A stretch of DNA of 64,000 nucleotides from Shinella sp. UYSO24 (GCA_902167985.1 CABHNZ010000020.1:1-64000); one strand, 5' to 3'. Shown: positions 1-9,646, numbered from the stretch's first letter. Numbers and translations: made by a program. The notes: a model not told the origin generated them from the sequence alone.

Positions 1-15
1 TCCATAACCTCCGTA

Positions 16-222
16 ATGGACACAAGCCTGCTCAACCCATCTCCGCAGCAGGACCTGAAAATCGCGCTTACCCAGTATTTTCCCCAAGCTGAGGTGGATG
101 CCATTTGGGAAGCTATTGCCACGCATGTCTCTGGACAGCAGGAACCAAGCGAGGGCGGCGCAGATAATGACGGGCAAAAGAACCAAAACAAGAAAAAGAA
201 AAAGCGGAAGAAATCTCGCTAG
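16..222 (+). CDS. Small hypothetical protein with lysine-rich tail
   Basis: I do not recognise this 68-residue protein. The N-terminal 40 residues look like a small amphipathic helical region, and the last 18 residues are almost entirely K/N/R, which suggests nucleic-acid binding or simply a charged tail. It is followed by another unknown gene in the same direction, and both converge on the integrase gene at 650-2464, so it is probably cargo of the integrated element. No signal peptide or membrane segment is visible. Confidence 0.5.
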   Translation: MDTSLLNPSPQQDLKIALTQYFPQAEVDAIWEAIATHVSGQQEPSEGGADNDGQKNQNKKKKKRKKSR

Positions 223-263
223 AGCTGCAACGTATTGATCAGGGGACATGGCCGGCAAACTTT

Positions 264-647
264 ATGACACAAGCAACAGATAAAATTCAGCCCCTTGCTC
301 CATCTCAGGCCGACATCGATACATGGCGCATCCTAAAAAAAGCGCTGAAAACGGGATTGTCAGATCGAGGCTTTACCATCGATGCAGCAGAAGCATCTCT
401 GATCACACGCTTCATGCTGGAGCAGATTGAGACGAGCGGACTGCGTGTGGTGCCAGTGAAACCGACAACAGAAATGCAGCGGGCCATCAAGCAGGCTCTT
501 GATCAAGGCAAGCGAATGTCTGTTGCTTGGGTTAAGCCACGCACGAAACAGCGGTGGCGCTACCAAGCCGCGGTTGAAGCGGCTCCAGACTGGCGCCGGG
601 GTTACCTCCAGGAACTTGGACTTGATAGCGGAAAACCGAAGGCATGA
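264..647 (+). CDS. Hypothetical protein of the integrated element
   Basis: An unrecognised 127-residue soluble protein with a mixed helical composition and no membrane segment. It starts at ATG 264 and stops two bases before the stop codon of the convergent integrase gene. The location suggests it is part of the same mobile element as the gene at 16-222, about 40 bp upstream, and the two may be co-transcribed. The function cannot be inferred from the sequence. Confidence 0.55.
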   Translation: MTQATDKIQPLAPSQADIDTWRILKKALKTGLSDRGFTIDAAEASLITRFMLEQIETSGLRVVPVKPTTEMQRAIKQALDQGKRMSVAWVKPRTKQRWRYQAAVEAAPDWRRGYLQELGLDSGKPKA

Positions 648-649
648 AG

Positions 650-2464
650 CTATGCGGCGCTCTCCAGCCCATCTGACAGCCTAAGGTGATCCAAGACCAA
701 TCCCGGATAGGCGATCGAATTCACCAGCTTGACGCGATCCTCGAGCATCCCCTGTGGCAGGGTGCCGTAGCGTTGTGTCATCGTTCCGGATGTGTGGCCT
801 AGAATGAAGCCAAACTGCTCGTCGAGGAAACCCGCTCGGCGGAGCGCGTCGGCCGCGCCATGCCGGAAGCTGTAAAGGGACAAACCGCGGCCGTCCTTCA
901 GGCCAATCTTCGTCAGATACCGTGGAAAATCTCGGCTGAAATCTGCAATCATCTGGCCGCGATCATTCCGCTCGGCCAAGGGGAAGAGACGCTTGTCGCC
1001 TTTCTCTTTTGTCTTGGCGTGGTAGTCGAGGAAACCCAGCTTCACCAATTCTGGATGCACCGGCACCACGCGCATTGAACCGGCAGTCTTAACGGACTTC
1101 TCGCCGTCCCCTTCGGTTGTGATGTGCATGATCCAGTGACCCCATTCCTTACGCACGTCGTCAATACCGAGCTGCGCAATCTCCGCAGGACGCGCGCCGG
1201 AATACAGCATCACAAGCGGGACCCAATAGCGATGATCGCGAATGAGGACATTTCCAGGCTTGCTCCAAAACCGGGGCGCCTCATCATTCTGGCATCCGGT
1301 AAAGAACGGCGACTTGAACAAGGCATTCATTTCCCCGACCGTGAACGGCTTCGTAGTCTTCTCCTTGGATTTCTTCAGAAACATATCCGCCGCAGGATTT
1401 GCAGGGATATAGCCATGGTTTGCCAACCAGGTGCAAAATGCGCTGAAGCCCGAGAGATAGCGATTGACGGTCGACGTGCTGATTGTCGGCTTTTTTACTG
1501 TCTCGTTGTGCTTGACGATTTGAGCGATCGTCATCCCCTCGAACGCTTTCGTCTCAACTGCCTTGACCGGAAATTGAAGCAATAACGCTTTCCACTCGCG
1601 GACGGACTTCTTGTCTATCCGATGCACCGGGAACGTGCTGCCAACAGATTCGACAAACAGCCCCACGTCTCGGCGAGCCTGCGCAAGCGTGTCGGGCTTG
1701 ATCTGGTTCGGGTTCTCTCGGGAATAACTTTCGAACAACTCCATGATGGTCTCGCCTGGCGCAGCAGCTTCGCGAGCCTTACCGCTTGCAGGCTTGACGA
1801 TGGGATCCTTCGGAGCGCCTGAGAAATCTCCTGTGTCGCGTTCCAAGGTGCGCTGCAGCCCTTCTATCTCAGCCCGCGTCATCAACGTGCAGAGTTCGCG
1901 ATATTCATCAGAGCCGGTATCGACAAGCAGCCGATGCTGGACAACGAACTTGTTTACTGCCGGCTCGATCAGCTTCACATCGCCGGCCGCAAGCGTGCTC
2001 TTCAGTGCGCTGAGCCGGCGAGCACGAAGATTTGCATCATCTGTGCGTGCGCGAAGCATGAGTTCGTAGTCGGTGTAGGCGTTGATCATGCCGAAGAAAT
2101 TCTCGGACGTGATCTCCCCCATATCGATCTGCCGGTAAATCTGCTGCAGCTCGGCGTCCATCTGCTCCGGCGTCGGCATGGACCGCTGCTTGCGGTCATA
2201 TCCGTCGATCGTATCCTCGTAGTGCTGCCAGACGGCGATCGCCTTATCGTCCGAGGTAATTTCCCGGCGAGCGCGAACCTCTTCGAACTCAGCGCGCCAT
2301 CCCTCGATCACGGGCCAGAGGCGCTTCTTCGCTTCGTTTTCATCCTTGGTGCGCAGAGACTTCTTTCGTGTCGTGGTTCCGAAATGCTTGACGAGATCAA
2401 GCGGGACATCCAGCCGCGCATAATAGGTAGCGTTTCGTCGTTCTAGATACGTAAGCCTTGCCAA
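650..2464 (-). CDS. Tyrosine recombinase / phage-type integrase
   Basis: A 604-residue site-specific recombinase. The N-terminus (residues 1-65) is of the type in which a short conserved block (TYLERRNATYYARLDVP) precedes a SAM-like core-binding region at about 235-350. The catalytic domain follows: Arg425 in YSGARPAEIAQL, Arg534 in YSFRHGAA (Tyr531 sits where the box usually has His), His557 in LGHTSG, and the nucleophile Tyr566. All the key residues are present apart from that H-to-Y change, so it is probably active. The start is a TTG codon with a weak ribosome site. It marks the end of an integrated element; the chromosomal core (prkA operon) resumes at about 3 kb. No tRNA or direct att repeat is visible beside it in this window. 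Confidence 0.92.
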   Translation of the reverse strand: MARLTYLERRNATYYARLDVPLDLVKHFGTTTRKKSLRTKDENEAKKRLWPVIEGWRAEFEEVRARREITSDDKAIAVWQHYEDTIDGYDRKQRSMPTPEQMDAELQQIYRQIDMGEITSENFFGMINAYTDYELMLRARTDDANLRARRLSALKSTLAAGDVKLIEPAVNKFVVQHRLLVDTGSDEYRELCTLMTRAEIEGLQRTLERDTGDFSGAPKDPIVKPASGKAREAAAPGETIMELFESYSRENPNQIKPDTLAQARRDVGLFVESVGSTFPVHRIDKKSVREWKALLLQFPVKAVETKAFEGMTIAQIVKHNETVKKPTISTSTVNRYLSGFSAFCTWLANHGYIPANPAADMFLKKSKEKTTKPFTVGEMNALFKSPFFTGCQNDEAPRFWSKPGNVLIRDHRYWVPLVMLYSGARPAEIAQLGIDDVRKEWGHWIMHITTEGDGEKSVKTAGSMRVVPVHPELVKLGFLDYHAKTKEKGDKRLFPLAERNDRGQMIADFSRDFPRYLTKIGLKDGRGLSLYSFRHGAADALRRAGFLDEQFGFILGHTSGTMTQRYGTLPQGMLEDRVKLVNSIAYPGLVLDHLRLSDGLESAA

Positions 2465-3010
2465 TTTCGCCCATCCGTAGCACTATTCCGGAACACCCAA
2501 CCGGAACAGCTCTAGAAAATAAGCTATTTATTTGCAATAGGTTGTTTTGCATCATGGGCTTACTGAAAGTTGGATTACTTTCCAGGTTCCCCAGCCAATT
2601 CTCCACAATTTTATGATCTGCTTTCAGACAACGCCACAGCCATAGCGTGTCGTCATGCTGCTTTATCGAATGGCTTTAAGGCCTTGGGGCGCGTTTCTTT
2701 CGCATTTGCGAAATGATGGCAGGAGGCGTTTCGGCCAGGAATCGGCCGGCGCTTTAGCATATCTTTTTGACAAACACGTATCTTCACACATTTTCCCATA
2801 TCGCTCGGCGGCGCGACTCGCTAATATGGGTGGGCGTTCTGGTTTGACCCCCGACTACGGTGAATGCACGGAATCGTGCATTGAATTGGTTGACCGTCAG
2901 GTGTCCTATCAAAGTTTACGAAACATATTGATTCCCAACGGGATGCGACTTCGCGCGCTGGCGTGATCGAGCAGACCGAATGCTGTGGCACAACCCGATA
3001 TGGAGGGCCC
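2465..3010. other. Gene-free element/core boundary
   Basis: A stretch of 546 bases with no credible gene. It is more AT-rich than its surroundings in its left half (about 2520-2640). It must hold the integrase promoter (leftward) and the prkA promoter (rightward), and probably the junction between the integrated element and the core chromosome. Open frames here, such as 2655-2966, have no ribosome site or recognisable content. An eight-base inverted repeat lies at 2863-2882. Confidence 0.5.
2863..2882. promoter_or_regulatory. Operator-like inverted repeat upstream of prkA
   Basis: A perfect inverted repeat, AATGCACG - GAAT - CGTGCATT, about 130 bp upstream of the prkA start. TTGACC hexamers occur on either side at 2844 and 2890. 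The symmetry and spacing fit a dimeric repressor or activator site, but I cannot name the protein. Confidence 0.4.
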
Positions 3011-4954
3011 ATGCTGAATGAATCGTTGTTCGATGCGTTTGCCAAGAGTTATGAAGCGCGACGCGAAACAGATATGTCGATCAGCGACTATCTGAACCTC
3101 TGCAAGAAAGACCCGATGGCTTATGCCAATGCCACCGAGCGGCTGCTCGCGGCAATTGGTGAGCCGGAAATGATCGATACCGCACGAGATGCACGTCTCG
3201 GCCGGGTATTCATGAACCGGACGATCCGCTCCTATCCCGCCTTCGATGGCTTCCATGGCATGGAAGAGACGATCGAGAGGATCGTTTCCTTCTTCCGCCA
3301 TGCGGCTCAAGGGCTCGAGGAACGCAAGCAGATCCTCTACCTGCTGGGGCCTGTCGGCGGCGGCAAATCCTCGCTGGCGGAACGGCTGAAGCAGCTGATG
3401 GAAGTGCATCCCATCTATGTGCTGAAGGCCGGGGACGAGCTCAGCCCCGTGTTCGAAAGCCCGCTCAACCTCTTCGATCCTGCGACGATGGGGCAGCTCC
3501 TGCTCGACGAATACAAGATCCCCACACGGCGCCTCAGCGGGTTGATGAGCCCCTGGTGCCTGAAGCGGCTGGATGAGTATTCCGGCGATATTTCCAAGTT
3601 CCGGGTCGTCAGGATGCAGCCGTCGCGGCTGCGCCAGATCGCGATCGCCAAGACGGAACCGGGAGACGAGAACAATCAGGATATTTCCTCGCTGGTCGGC
3701 AAGGTGGATATCCGCAAGCTCGAACATTTCTCCCAGAATGATCCGGATGCCTACAGCTATTCCGGCGGGCTCAATCGCGCCAACCAGGGTGTTCTCGAAT
3801 TCGTCGAGATGTTCAAGGCGCCGATCAAGATGCTGCACCCGCTTCTGACGGCGACGCAGGAGAGCAATTACATCGGCACCGAGAATATCGGCGCCATCCC
3901 CTTCTCCGGCATCATCCTTGCCCATTCCAACGAGGCGGAATGGCAGTCGTTCAAGGCCAACAAGAATAACGAGGCGTTTATCGACCGTATCTGCGTTATC
4001 AAGGTGCCCTATTGCCTGCGGGTGACGGAAGAGGAGAAGATCTACGAGAAACTGATCCAGGGGTCGGAGCTTGTCGATGCGCCCTGCGCACCGGGAACGC
4101 TTGAGATGCTGGCGCGTTTCTCCGTTCTGTCGCGGCTGCGCAAGCACGAGAATTCCACCTATTTCTCGAAAATGCGCGCCTATGACGGCGAGAGCCTGAA
4201 GGAGACCGATCCCAGGGCAAGAAGCGTGCAGGAATACAAGGATGCGGCCGGCGTCGATGAGGGCATGGACGGGATTTCCACCCGCTTTGCCTTCAAGGTT
4301 CTGGCCTCGACCTTCAACCACCATACGAGCGAGGTGGGCGCCGATCCGGTGCATCTGATGTATGTGCTGGAACAGTCGATCCGCCGCGAGCAATTCGCCG
4401 ACGAAACGGAGAAGCGCTATCTCGAATTCATCAAGGCCGAACTTGCGCCACGTTATGCGGAGTTCATCGGCAATGAGATCCAGAAGGCCTATCTGGAATC
4501 CTATGCGGATTACGGACAAAACCTCTTCGATCGCTATGTCGATTATGCGGATGCCTGGATCGAGGATGTCGATTTCAAGGATCCGGACACCGGACAGCTG
4601 CTCGATCGCGAGCTTCTGAACCAGGAACTGACGAAGATCGAAAAGCCGGCGGGCATCGCCAACCCGAAGGATTTCCGCAACGAGATCGTCAAGTTCTGCC
4701 TCAGATCGCGCGCCAATCATGGCGGCAAGAACCCGTCTTGGACGAGTTACGAGAAGATCCGCGAAGTCATTGAAAAGCGGATGTTCTCGCAGGTGGAGGA
4801 TCTTCTTCCGGTGATCTCGTTCGGCTCCAAGAAAGACGGCGATACGGAAAAGAAGCACAGTGATTTCGTCTCGCGCATGACCGAACGCGGATATACCGAC
4901 CGTCAGGTCCGCCGACTGGTGGAGTGGTACATGCGTGTCAAACAGGCAGGTTAA
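3011..4954 (+). CDS. prkA: PrkA family serine protein kinase
   Basis: A 647-residue AAA-type serine/threonine kinase of the PrkA/YeaG family, close to the 644 residues of E. coli YeaG. The Walker A motif is GPVGGGKS at residues 113-120; the C-terminal half carries the PrkA kinase-like domain. ATG 3011 is chosen over the in-frame GTG at 2963 because GGAGG lies at 3002-3006. The next gene, yeaH, begins 18 bp after the stop, and spoVR overlaps that. This trio is widely conserved, is linked to stationary-phase and nitrogen-stress responses in enterobacteria, and here probably forms one operon. An inverted repeat at 2863-2882 may control it. Confidence 0.97.
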   Translation: MLNESLFDAFAKSYEARRETDMSISDYLNLCKKDPMAYANATERLLAAIGEPEMIDTARDARLGRVFMNRTIRSYPAFDGFHGMEETIERIVSFFRHAAQGLEERKQILYLLGPVGGGKSSLAERLKQLMEVHPIYVLKAGDELSPVFESPLNLFDPATMGQLLLDEYKIPTRRLSGLMSPWCLKRLDEYSGDISKFRVVRMQPSRLRQIAIAKTEPGDENNQDISSLVGKVDIRKLEHFSQNDPDAYSYSGGLNRANQGVLEFVEMFKAPIKMLHPLLTATQESNYIGTENIGAIPFSGIILAHSNEAEWQSFKANKNNEAFIDRICVIKVPYCLRVTEEEKIYEKLIQGSELVDAPCAPGTLEMLARFSVLSRLRKHENSTYFSKMRAYDGESLKETDPRARSVQEYKDAAGVDEGMDGISTRFAFKVLASTFNHHTSEVGADPVHLMYVLEQSIRREQFADETEKRYLEFIKAELAPRYAEFIGNEIQKAYLESYADYGQNLFDRYVDYADAWIEDVDFKDPDTGQLLDRELLNQELTKIEKPAGIANPKDFRNEIVKFCLRSRANHGGKNPSWTSYEKIREVIEKRMFSQVEDLLPVISFGSKKDGDTEKKHSDFVSRMTERGYTDRQVRRLVEWYMRVKQAG

Positions 4955-4972
4955 TCTTAAACTGGAGCCAAC

Positions 4973-6247
4973 ATGCACATTGTCGACCGCCGGCTTAATC
5001 CGCGCGGTAAAAGTCTGGAAAATCGTCAGCGGTTCTTACGGCGCGCCAAGAGCGCCGTACAGCAGGCAGTCAAACGCTCCCTGCAAGACCGAAACATCCG
5101 TGATGTGCTCGACGGCGGCGAGATAAGCCTGCCGATCGACGGCGTGGCAGAACCCAGTTTCCGCCGTCGGGAAGGCGGGATCAGCGATCAGGTTCTGCCC
5201 GGCAACCGCGCCTTTGTCGAAGGCGACATCATTCCCCGGCCCCCCGGTAAAGGTGGGGGCCGGCCCAAGGATGCAGGCGAAGGTGACGGGGAGGATGCGT
5301 TCCGTTTCGTGCTGACCCGGGAGGAATTCCTCGATGTATTTCTCGACGACCTAGAACTTCCGGACCTTGCCAAGCGCCGTCTCAGCGAGACGGAGGAAAC
5401 CAATCCTTCGCGCGCCGGATTTTCCGTGTCCGGCTCGCCCTCCAACATAGCGGTCGCGCGCACCACGCGGCTCGCCATGATGCGGCGCATCGCGCTGAAG
5501 CGACCGCGTACAGACGAGATCGAGGCGCTGCAGAAGCGGCTCGATGAATGCGACGACGAAGATGAGCGGCTGGCGCTTGCCGCCGAACTCAAGGTACTGA
5601 GGGAAAAGGGAAAGCGCATTCCTTATATCGACCCTCTCGACGTGCGCTATCGGCGCTTCGAGAACGAGCCGAAACCGGTCGCCAAGGCAGTGATGTTCTG
5701 CCTGATGGACGTTTCCGGGTCGATGTCGGAGCATATGAAGGATCTCGCCAAGCGCTTCTATCTGCTTCTCTATCTCTTCCTGTCGCAGCGCTACAAGAAG
5801 GTCGAGATCGTCTTCATCCGCCACACCGACAAGGCGGAGGAGGTGGACGAGGAGACCTTCTTCTACGGGCCGGCAACGGGCGGCACGCTGGTATCGAGCG
5901 CGCTTGAGGCCATGCGGCGCATCGTGGCGGCGCGGTTCGATCCGGCCGAGTGGAACATCTATGCGGCGCAGGCCTCGGATGGCGACAATTCCTATTCCGA
6001 CGGCACACGCACGGAGCAGCTCCTGCGGCACGAGATCCTGCCGCTCTGCCAGTATTTCGCCTATATCGAAGTGGACGAGGAAAGCGGCATTTCCACATCG
6101 TCGCGCTCGCCGCTCTGGATGCTCTATGACGGGTTGCGCCAGACGGCGATGCCGCTTTCCATGCGCAAGGTCTGCCGGAAGAACGAGATCTTCCCGGTCT
6201 TCCACGATCTCTTCCAGAAACGCGGCAGCGAGAAGGTGGCGACATGA
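4973..6247 (+). CDS. yeaH: YeaH family (UPF0229) protein
   Basis: A 424-residue member of the UPF0229/YeaH family. The C-terminal half has a von Willebrand A-like fold with the metal-site motif DVSGSMS starting at about residue 246. The N-terminal half is charged, with a proline/glycine-rich linker near residue 90. The start ATG follows GGAGCCAAC. It sits between prkA and spoVR, and its TGA overlaps the spoVR ATG by four bases, which implies translational coupling. Its biochemical role is unknown; family context suggests it is a partner of the PrkA kinase in a stress response. Confidence 0.95.
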   Translation: MHIVDRRLNPRGKSLENRQRFLRRAKSAVQQAVKRSLQDRNIRDVLDGGEISLPIDGVAEPSFRRREGGISDQVLPGNRAFVEGDIIPRPPGKGGGRPKDAGEGDGEDAFRFVLTREEFLDVFLDDLELPDLAKRRLSETEETNPSRAGFSVSGSPSNIAVARTTRLAMMRRIALKRPRTDEIEALQKRLDECDDEDERLALAAELKVLREKGKRIPYIDPLDVRYRRFENEPKPVAKAVMFCLMDVSGSMSEHMKDLAKRFYLLLYLFLSQRYKKVEIVFIRHTDKAEEVDEETFFYGPATGGTLVSSALEAMRRIVAARFDPAEWNIYAAQASDGDNSYSDGTRTEQLLRHEILPLCQYFAYIEVDEESGISTSSRSPLWMLYDGLRQTAMPLSMRKVCRKNEIFPVFHDLFQKRGSEKVAT

Positions 6248-7812
6248 CGGTTGCAACGGCGAAGGGTGTCAAACACGGGCTGCTGTTCGAGGGGGCGGAC
6301 TGGGATTTCCAGACGCTGCAGAACATCCATGATGCCTGCCAGGAGATCGCCATCGGCGAACTGGGGCTCGACGTCTATCCGAACCAGATCGAGGTGATCA
6401 CGTCGGAGCAGATGCTCGATGCCTATTCGTCGACCGGCATGCCGCTCTTTTATCGTCACTGGTCCTTCGGCAAGCATTTTGCCCATCACGAGGCCTTCTA
6501 TCGCGGCGGGTACCGGGATCTCGCCTATGAGATCGTCATCAATTCCTCGCCCTGCATCTCCTACCTGATGGAGGAGAATACGGCGACGATGCAGACGCTG
6601 GTCATCGCGCATGCCGCCTTCGGCCATAACCACTTTTTCAAGAACAACTATCTGTTCAAGCTATGGACCGATGCAGAGGGCATTCTCGACTATCTCGGTT
6701 TCGCCAAGGGCTATATTTCCCAATGCGAGGAACGATATGGCGAGATCGCCGTCGAGCGGACGCTGGATGCCGCCCATGCGCTGATGTCGCATGGCGTGCA
6801 TCGCCATGCGGGCAAGGTGAAGCTGAACCTCAAGGAAGAGCAGAAGCGCGAGCAGGAGCGCCGCCTGCACGAAGAGCAGATGTTCGACGATCTGTGGCGT
6901 ACCGTTCCGCATGGAAAGGCGGCGAGTGCGGCGGATGCCGATCTGGAGCGCCGGCGGGCAGCACTTGGTCTGCCGCAGGACAATCTTCTCTATTTCCTCG
7001 AAAAATCCGCGCCGCGGCTGGCGCCGTGGCAACGCGAGATCCTGCGGATCGTGCGGCATGTGGCGCAGTATTTCCATCCGCAGCGGCAGACCAAGGTGAT
7101 GAACGAGGGCACGGCCACCTACGTGCATTACCGGATCATGAACCGGCTGCACGAGCGCGGCCAGATCAGCGACGGCAACTATCTGGAATTCCTGAAGTCG
7201 CACGCCAATGTCGTGTTCCAGCCGACCTATGACGACCGGCGCTTTTCCGGCTTCAACCCTTATGCGCTCGGCTTTGCCATGATGCAGGATATCGAACGGA
7301 TCGTGACGCAGCCGACTGCCGAGGATATCGCATGGTTTCCCGATATTGCAGGCCGCGGCGATGCCATGGCGGTGCTGCGCGGCATCTGGGCCGACTATCG
7401 GGACGAGAGCTTCATTGCGCAGTTTCTAAGCCCGCATCTGATCCGCCAGCTGCGGCTTTTCCATCTCTATGATGATCCCGAACAGGAAGAAGGCATTCTC
7501 GTCTCGGCCATTCACGACGAGCGCGGCTACCGCCGCATCCGCCGCCAGCTGGCCCGGGAGTATGATATCGGCTGGACGGATCCGAGCATCGAGATCGTCG
7601 ATGTGGATCTGGCCGGAGACCGCCGCCTTCTGGTGCATCACCATGTGACGAATGGCTGGCAGCTGGAGGACAAGGACAGCCGCCATGTGCTCCAGCAACT
7701 GGCCGACCTCTGGGGCTATGACGTTCTCCTGCAGGAGATCGACCCGGAGGGCGATGTCCTTGCCGAATACCACGCCTATCCGCGCGGGAAAGTGGCAACC
7801 GGCAACCCTTGA
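6244..7812 (+). CDS. SpoVR family protein (YcgB-like)
   Basis: A 522-residue SpoVR/YcgB family protein, normal length. It is cytoplasmic, with no membrane segments. In Bacillus the family is tied to spore cortex formation, but in Gram-negative bacteria it occurs with prkA and yeaH and the role is unknown. It is the third gene of this operon (ATGA overlap with yeaH). Conserved-looking blocks include HWSFGKHFAHHEAFYRGGY near residue 75 and the NEGTATYVHYRI region near residue 285. Confidence 0.95.
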   Translation: MTVATAKGVKHGLLFEGADWDFQTLQNIHDACQEIAIGELGLDVYPNQIEVITSEQMLDAYSSTGMPLFYRHWSFGKHFAHHEAFYRGGYRDLAYEIVINSSPCISYLMEENTATMQTLVIAHAAFGHNHFFKNNYLFKLWTDAEGILDYLGFAKGYISQCEERYGEIAVERTLDAAHALMSHGVHRHAGKVKLNLKEEQKREQERRLHEEQMFDDLWRTVPHGKAASAADADLERRRAALGLPQDNLLYFLEKSAPRLAPWQREILRIVRHVAQYFHPQRQTKVMNEGTATYVHYRIMNRLHERGQISDGNYLEFLKSHANVVFQPTYDDRRFSGFNPYALGFAMMQDIERIVTQPTAEDIAWFPDIAGRGDAMAVLRGIWADYRDESFIAQFLSPHLIRQLRLFHLYDDPEQEEGILVSAIHDERGYRRIRRQLAREYDIGWTDPSIEIVDVDLAGDRRLLVHHHVTNGWQLEDKDSRHVLQQLADLWGYDVLLQEIDPEGDVLAEYHAYPRGKVATGNP

Positions 7813-7827
7813 GACCCCCCCTAAGAT

Positions 7828-7849
7828 ATGGGTAGCCCATAAGATGGGC
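7828..7849 (+). terminator. Overlapping alternative hairpins after spoVR
   Basis: Two overlapping short inverted repeats, ATGGG-TAG-CCCAT (7828-7840) and GCCCAT-AAG-ATGGGC (7835-7849), lie in the 56 bp between the convergent spoVR and MFS genes. They probably act as a bidirectional stop signal, though no T-run follows, so this is tentative. Confidence 0.35.
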
Positions 7850-7868
7850 AGCCCCCGAGCGGGTGGCA

Positions 7869-9335
7869 TCAGGCCTGCTGAGGTGCCTCCTCGCGCAATT
7901 TGTGCGCGGCGGGAACCCAGAGCGATGCGAAGACGATCATCGCGGCCATGGCCAGCATGGCGATGAAGGTCGTGTGCAGCGCCCCCTGCAGAACGAGACG
8001 CAGCCCATCCCCGCCATCGGCTGCCGGCGTGCCATTCAGGAGATTGCGGAGCTGTTCCGGCGTCACGATGCCGCCCGTGCCGGCGTGGGTGAGGCCATAG
8101 CTCAGAACCGCACCGAGGATGGCGGCACCGAGCGTGCTGCCGAGATTGCGGGAGAAGACGTTGGAGGCCGTGGCGCTGCCGCGTTCCGTATTACCGACGC
8201 TTTCCTGCGTGATGACCAGCGCGCAGATGTTCAAAAGCCCCATGCCAAGCCCCATGACGAAGGAGCCACCCCCAGCCTGAAGGGCAGAGCTCTCCGGCCG
8301 CAGGAAGACGAGCAGGAGGCAGCCGAAGGGGATGAACAGGCTGCCGACGATCATCAGTGGTCGCAGGCCGAAGCGATGGAAGGTGCGCGAGCAGAAGGTA
8401 GCGCCCATCGGCCAGCCGAGAAGCAGCATGGTGAGCGCAAAGCCGGCCACAAGCGGCGACCTGTCGAGAACCGTCTGCACATACATGGGAAGGAAGGTCG
8501 TGAGCCCCATGATCGCCATCGAGGCGAAGAAGACCGCAAGGTTGGAGGCGGCGATCGGCCGGTGGAGCCAGAGGCCGGGCGCAACCATCGGGTCTTCGGC
8601 GCGCGCCTCCTGACGCAGGAACAGCAGAAGGCTGGCGATGAAGACGGCAACGGCTGCCATTGTGCCAAACGAGAAGAGGCTTTCGGTCTCCGTCAGCGCG
8701 ATCATCAGGGCGGAAATGCAGATGGCGAAGAGAACGGCGCCCATGACATCGATCGAGACGCGGCGGGACTTCTTTTCCTCGTGATAAAAGGCGGCGAAGC
8801 CTGCGGCGGCCAGCAGGCCGACCGGGATGTTGATCCAGAAGATCCATGCCCAGGGCAGGCTGTGAATGATGAGACTGCCAAGCAGCGGGCCGACAACGGC
8901 CGAGAGAGCCCAGACGCTGGCAAGATAGCCCTGCACCTTGCCGCGCTGCCGGCCGGGGAATAGATCGGCCACAATGGTCATCGATACGGGCTGGACGGCA
9001 CCGGCGCCGATGCCCTGCAGCAAGCGAAAGGCGATCATCGACGGCATGGACCAGGCAAAGCCTGCCAGTATCGAGGCAACCAGGAAGATCGCGATGCCGA
9101 GAAGCACGATAGGCTTGCGGCCATAGATATCCGAAAGCTTGCCGAAGACAACGGTGAGAGCGGTCTGGGACAGAAGGAAGGCCGAGAAGACCCAGCTATA
9201 GAGATTGAGTTGGCCAAGCTGGGCTGCAATCTGCGGCATGGCGGTGGAAACGATAGTCGCCTCGATGGCGATCATCGCCATGGAAGCCATGATCGCGGCA
9301 ACCACGGGGCCGCGACGGGAAGGCATGTCAGTCAT
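7869..9335 (-). CDS. MFS multidrug exporter (DHA2/EmrB-QacA type)
   Basis: An inner-membrane drug:H+ antiporter with about 14 membrane segments and the length of the DHA2 family (about 488 residues from the chosen start). The GKLSDIYGRKPIVLLG loop between segments 2 and 3 is the MFS signature, and PVSMTIVADLFPGRQRGKVQG is also typical. I choose ATG 9335, shortly before the first membrane segment; an in-frame start at 9434 would add 33 unlikely residues. No periplasmic adaptor (EmrA-like) or TolC gene is adjacent, so substrate and partner are unknown. Confidence 0.93.
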   Translation of the reverse strand: MTDMPSRRGPVVAAIMASMAMIAIEATIVSTAMPQIAAQLGQLNLYSWVFSAFLLSQTALTVVFGKLSDIYGRKPIVLLGIAIFLVASILAGFAWSMPSMIAFRLLQGIGAGAVQPVSMTIVADLFPGRQRGKVQGYLASVWALSAVVGPLLGSLIIHSLPWAWIFWINIPVGLLAAAGFAAFYHEEKKSRRVSIDVMGAVLFAICISALMIALTETESLFSFGTMAAVAVFIASLLLFLRQEARAEDPMVAPGLWLHRPIAASNLAVFFASMAIMGLTTFLPMYVQTVLDRSPLVAGFALTMLLLGWPMGATFCSRTFHRFGLRPLMIVGSLFIPFGCLLLVFLRPESSALQAGGGSFVMGLGMGLLNICALVITQESVGNTERGSATASNVFSRNLGSTLGAAILGAVLSYGLTHAGTGGIVTPEQLRNLLNGTPAADGGDGLRLVLQGALHTTFIAMLAMAAMIVFASLWVPAAHKLREEAPQQA

Positions 9336-9436
9336 GAGAATTTCCAGAACCGCCTGGAGATCGGCAGCTATCGATTTCGGCGGTCGGACGGCCGTCAGTC
9401 CCTTTTGAATGTCCCGGTTGCAACCTGCCGTCAAGC

Positions 9437-9646
9437 CTATATTTGATTTGAGTCAAATACGGATGCCGCTGTCGAGGCGACCGGCCTCATCGGAGCCTCG
9501 TGATACGTTCCGGGAGCGAGCCATCCGCCTGCCTCCTGTTGCTCCTCCCGCGAGATGGCGGCGGCGACCAGAAGGACGATCAGCAGAACGAAAACCGTGC
9601 CAAGGAGACGGACGGACGGCTTCCCGCTGTGGGTCCCGCCTGCCAT
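9437..9646 (-). CDS. Small single-pass membrane protein
   Basis: About 69 residues from ATG 9646 (a GTG at 9703 could add 19). One hydrophobic segment (VRLLGTVFVLLIVLLVAAAI) is followed by a charged patch and a proline-containing tail. It is the last of three small same-strand genes. No family recognised. The frame is open and the composition convincing, but the ribosome site is weak. Confidence 0.45.
   Translation of the reverse strand: MAGGTHSGKPSVRLLGTVFVLLIVLLVAAAISREEQQEAGGWLAPGTYHEAPMRPVASTAASVFDSNQI

Noticed and set aside
2655..2966. Possible small gene in the element/core gap
   Set aside because: No ribosome site, odd composition, and it overlaps the prkA promoter region.
2909..4978. 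A long antisense open frame opposite prkA (689 codons, minus strand)
   Set aside because: It mirrors the codon pattern of prkA on the other strand, has no ribosome site and no domain. Similar long antisense frames face acsA2, potG, asmA, zwf and cbrA; all are GC-codon shadows.
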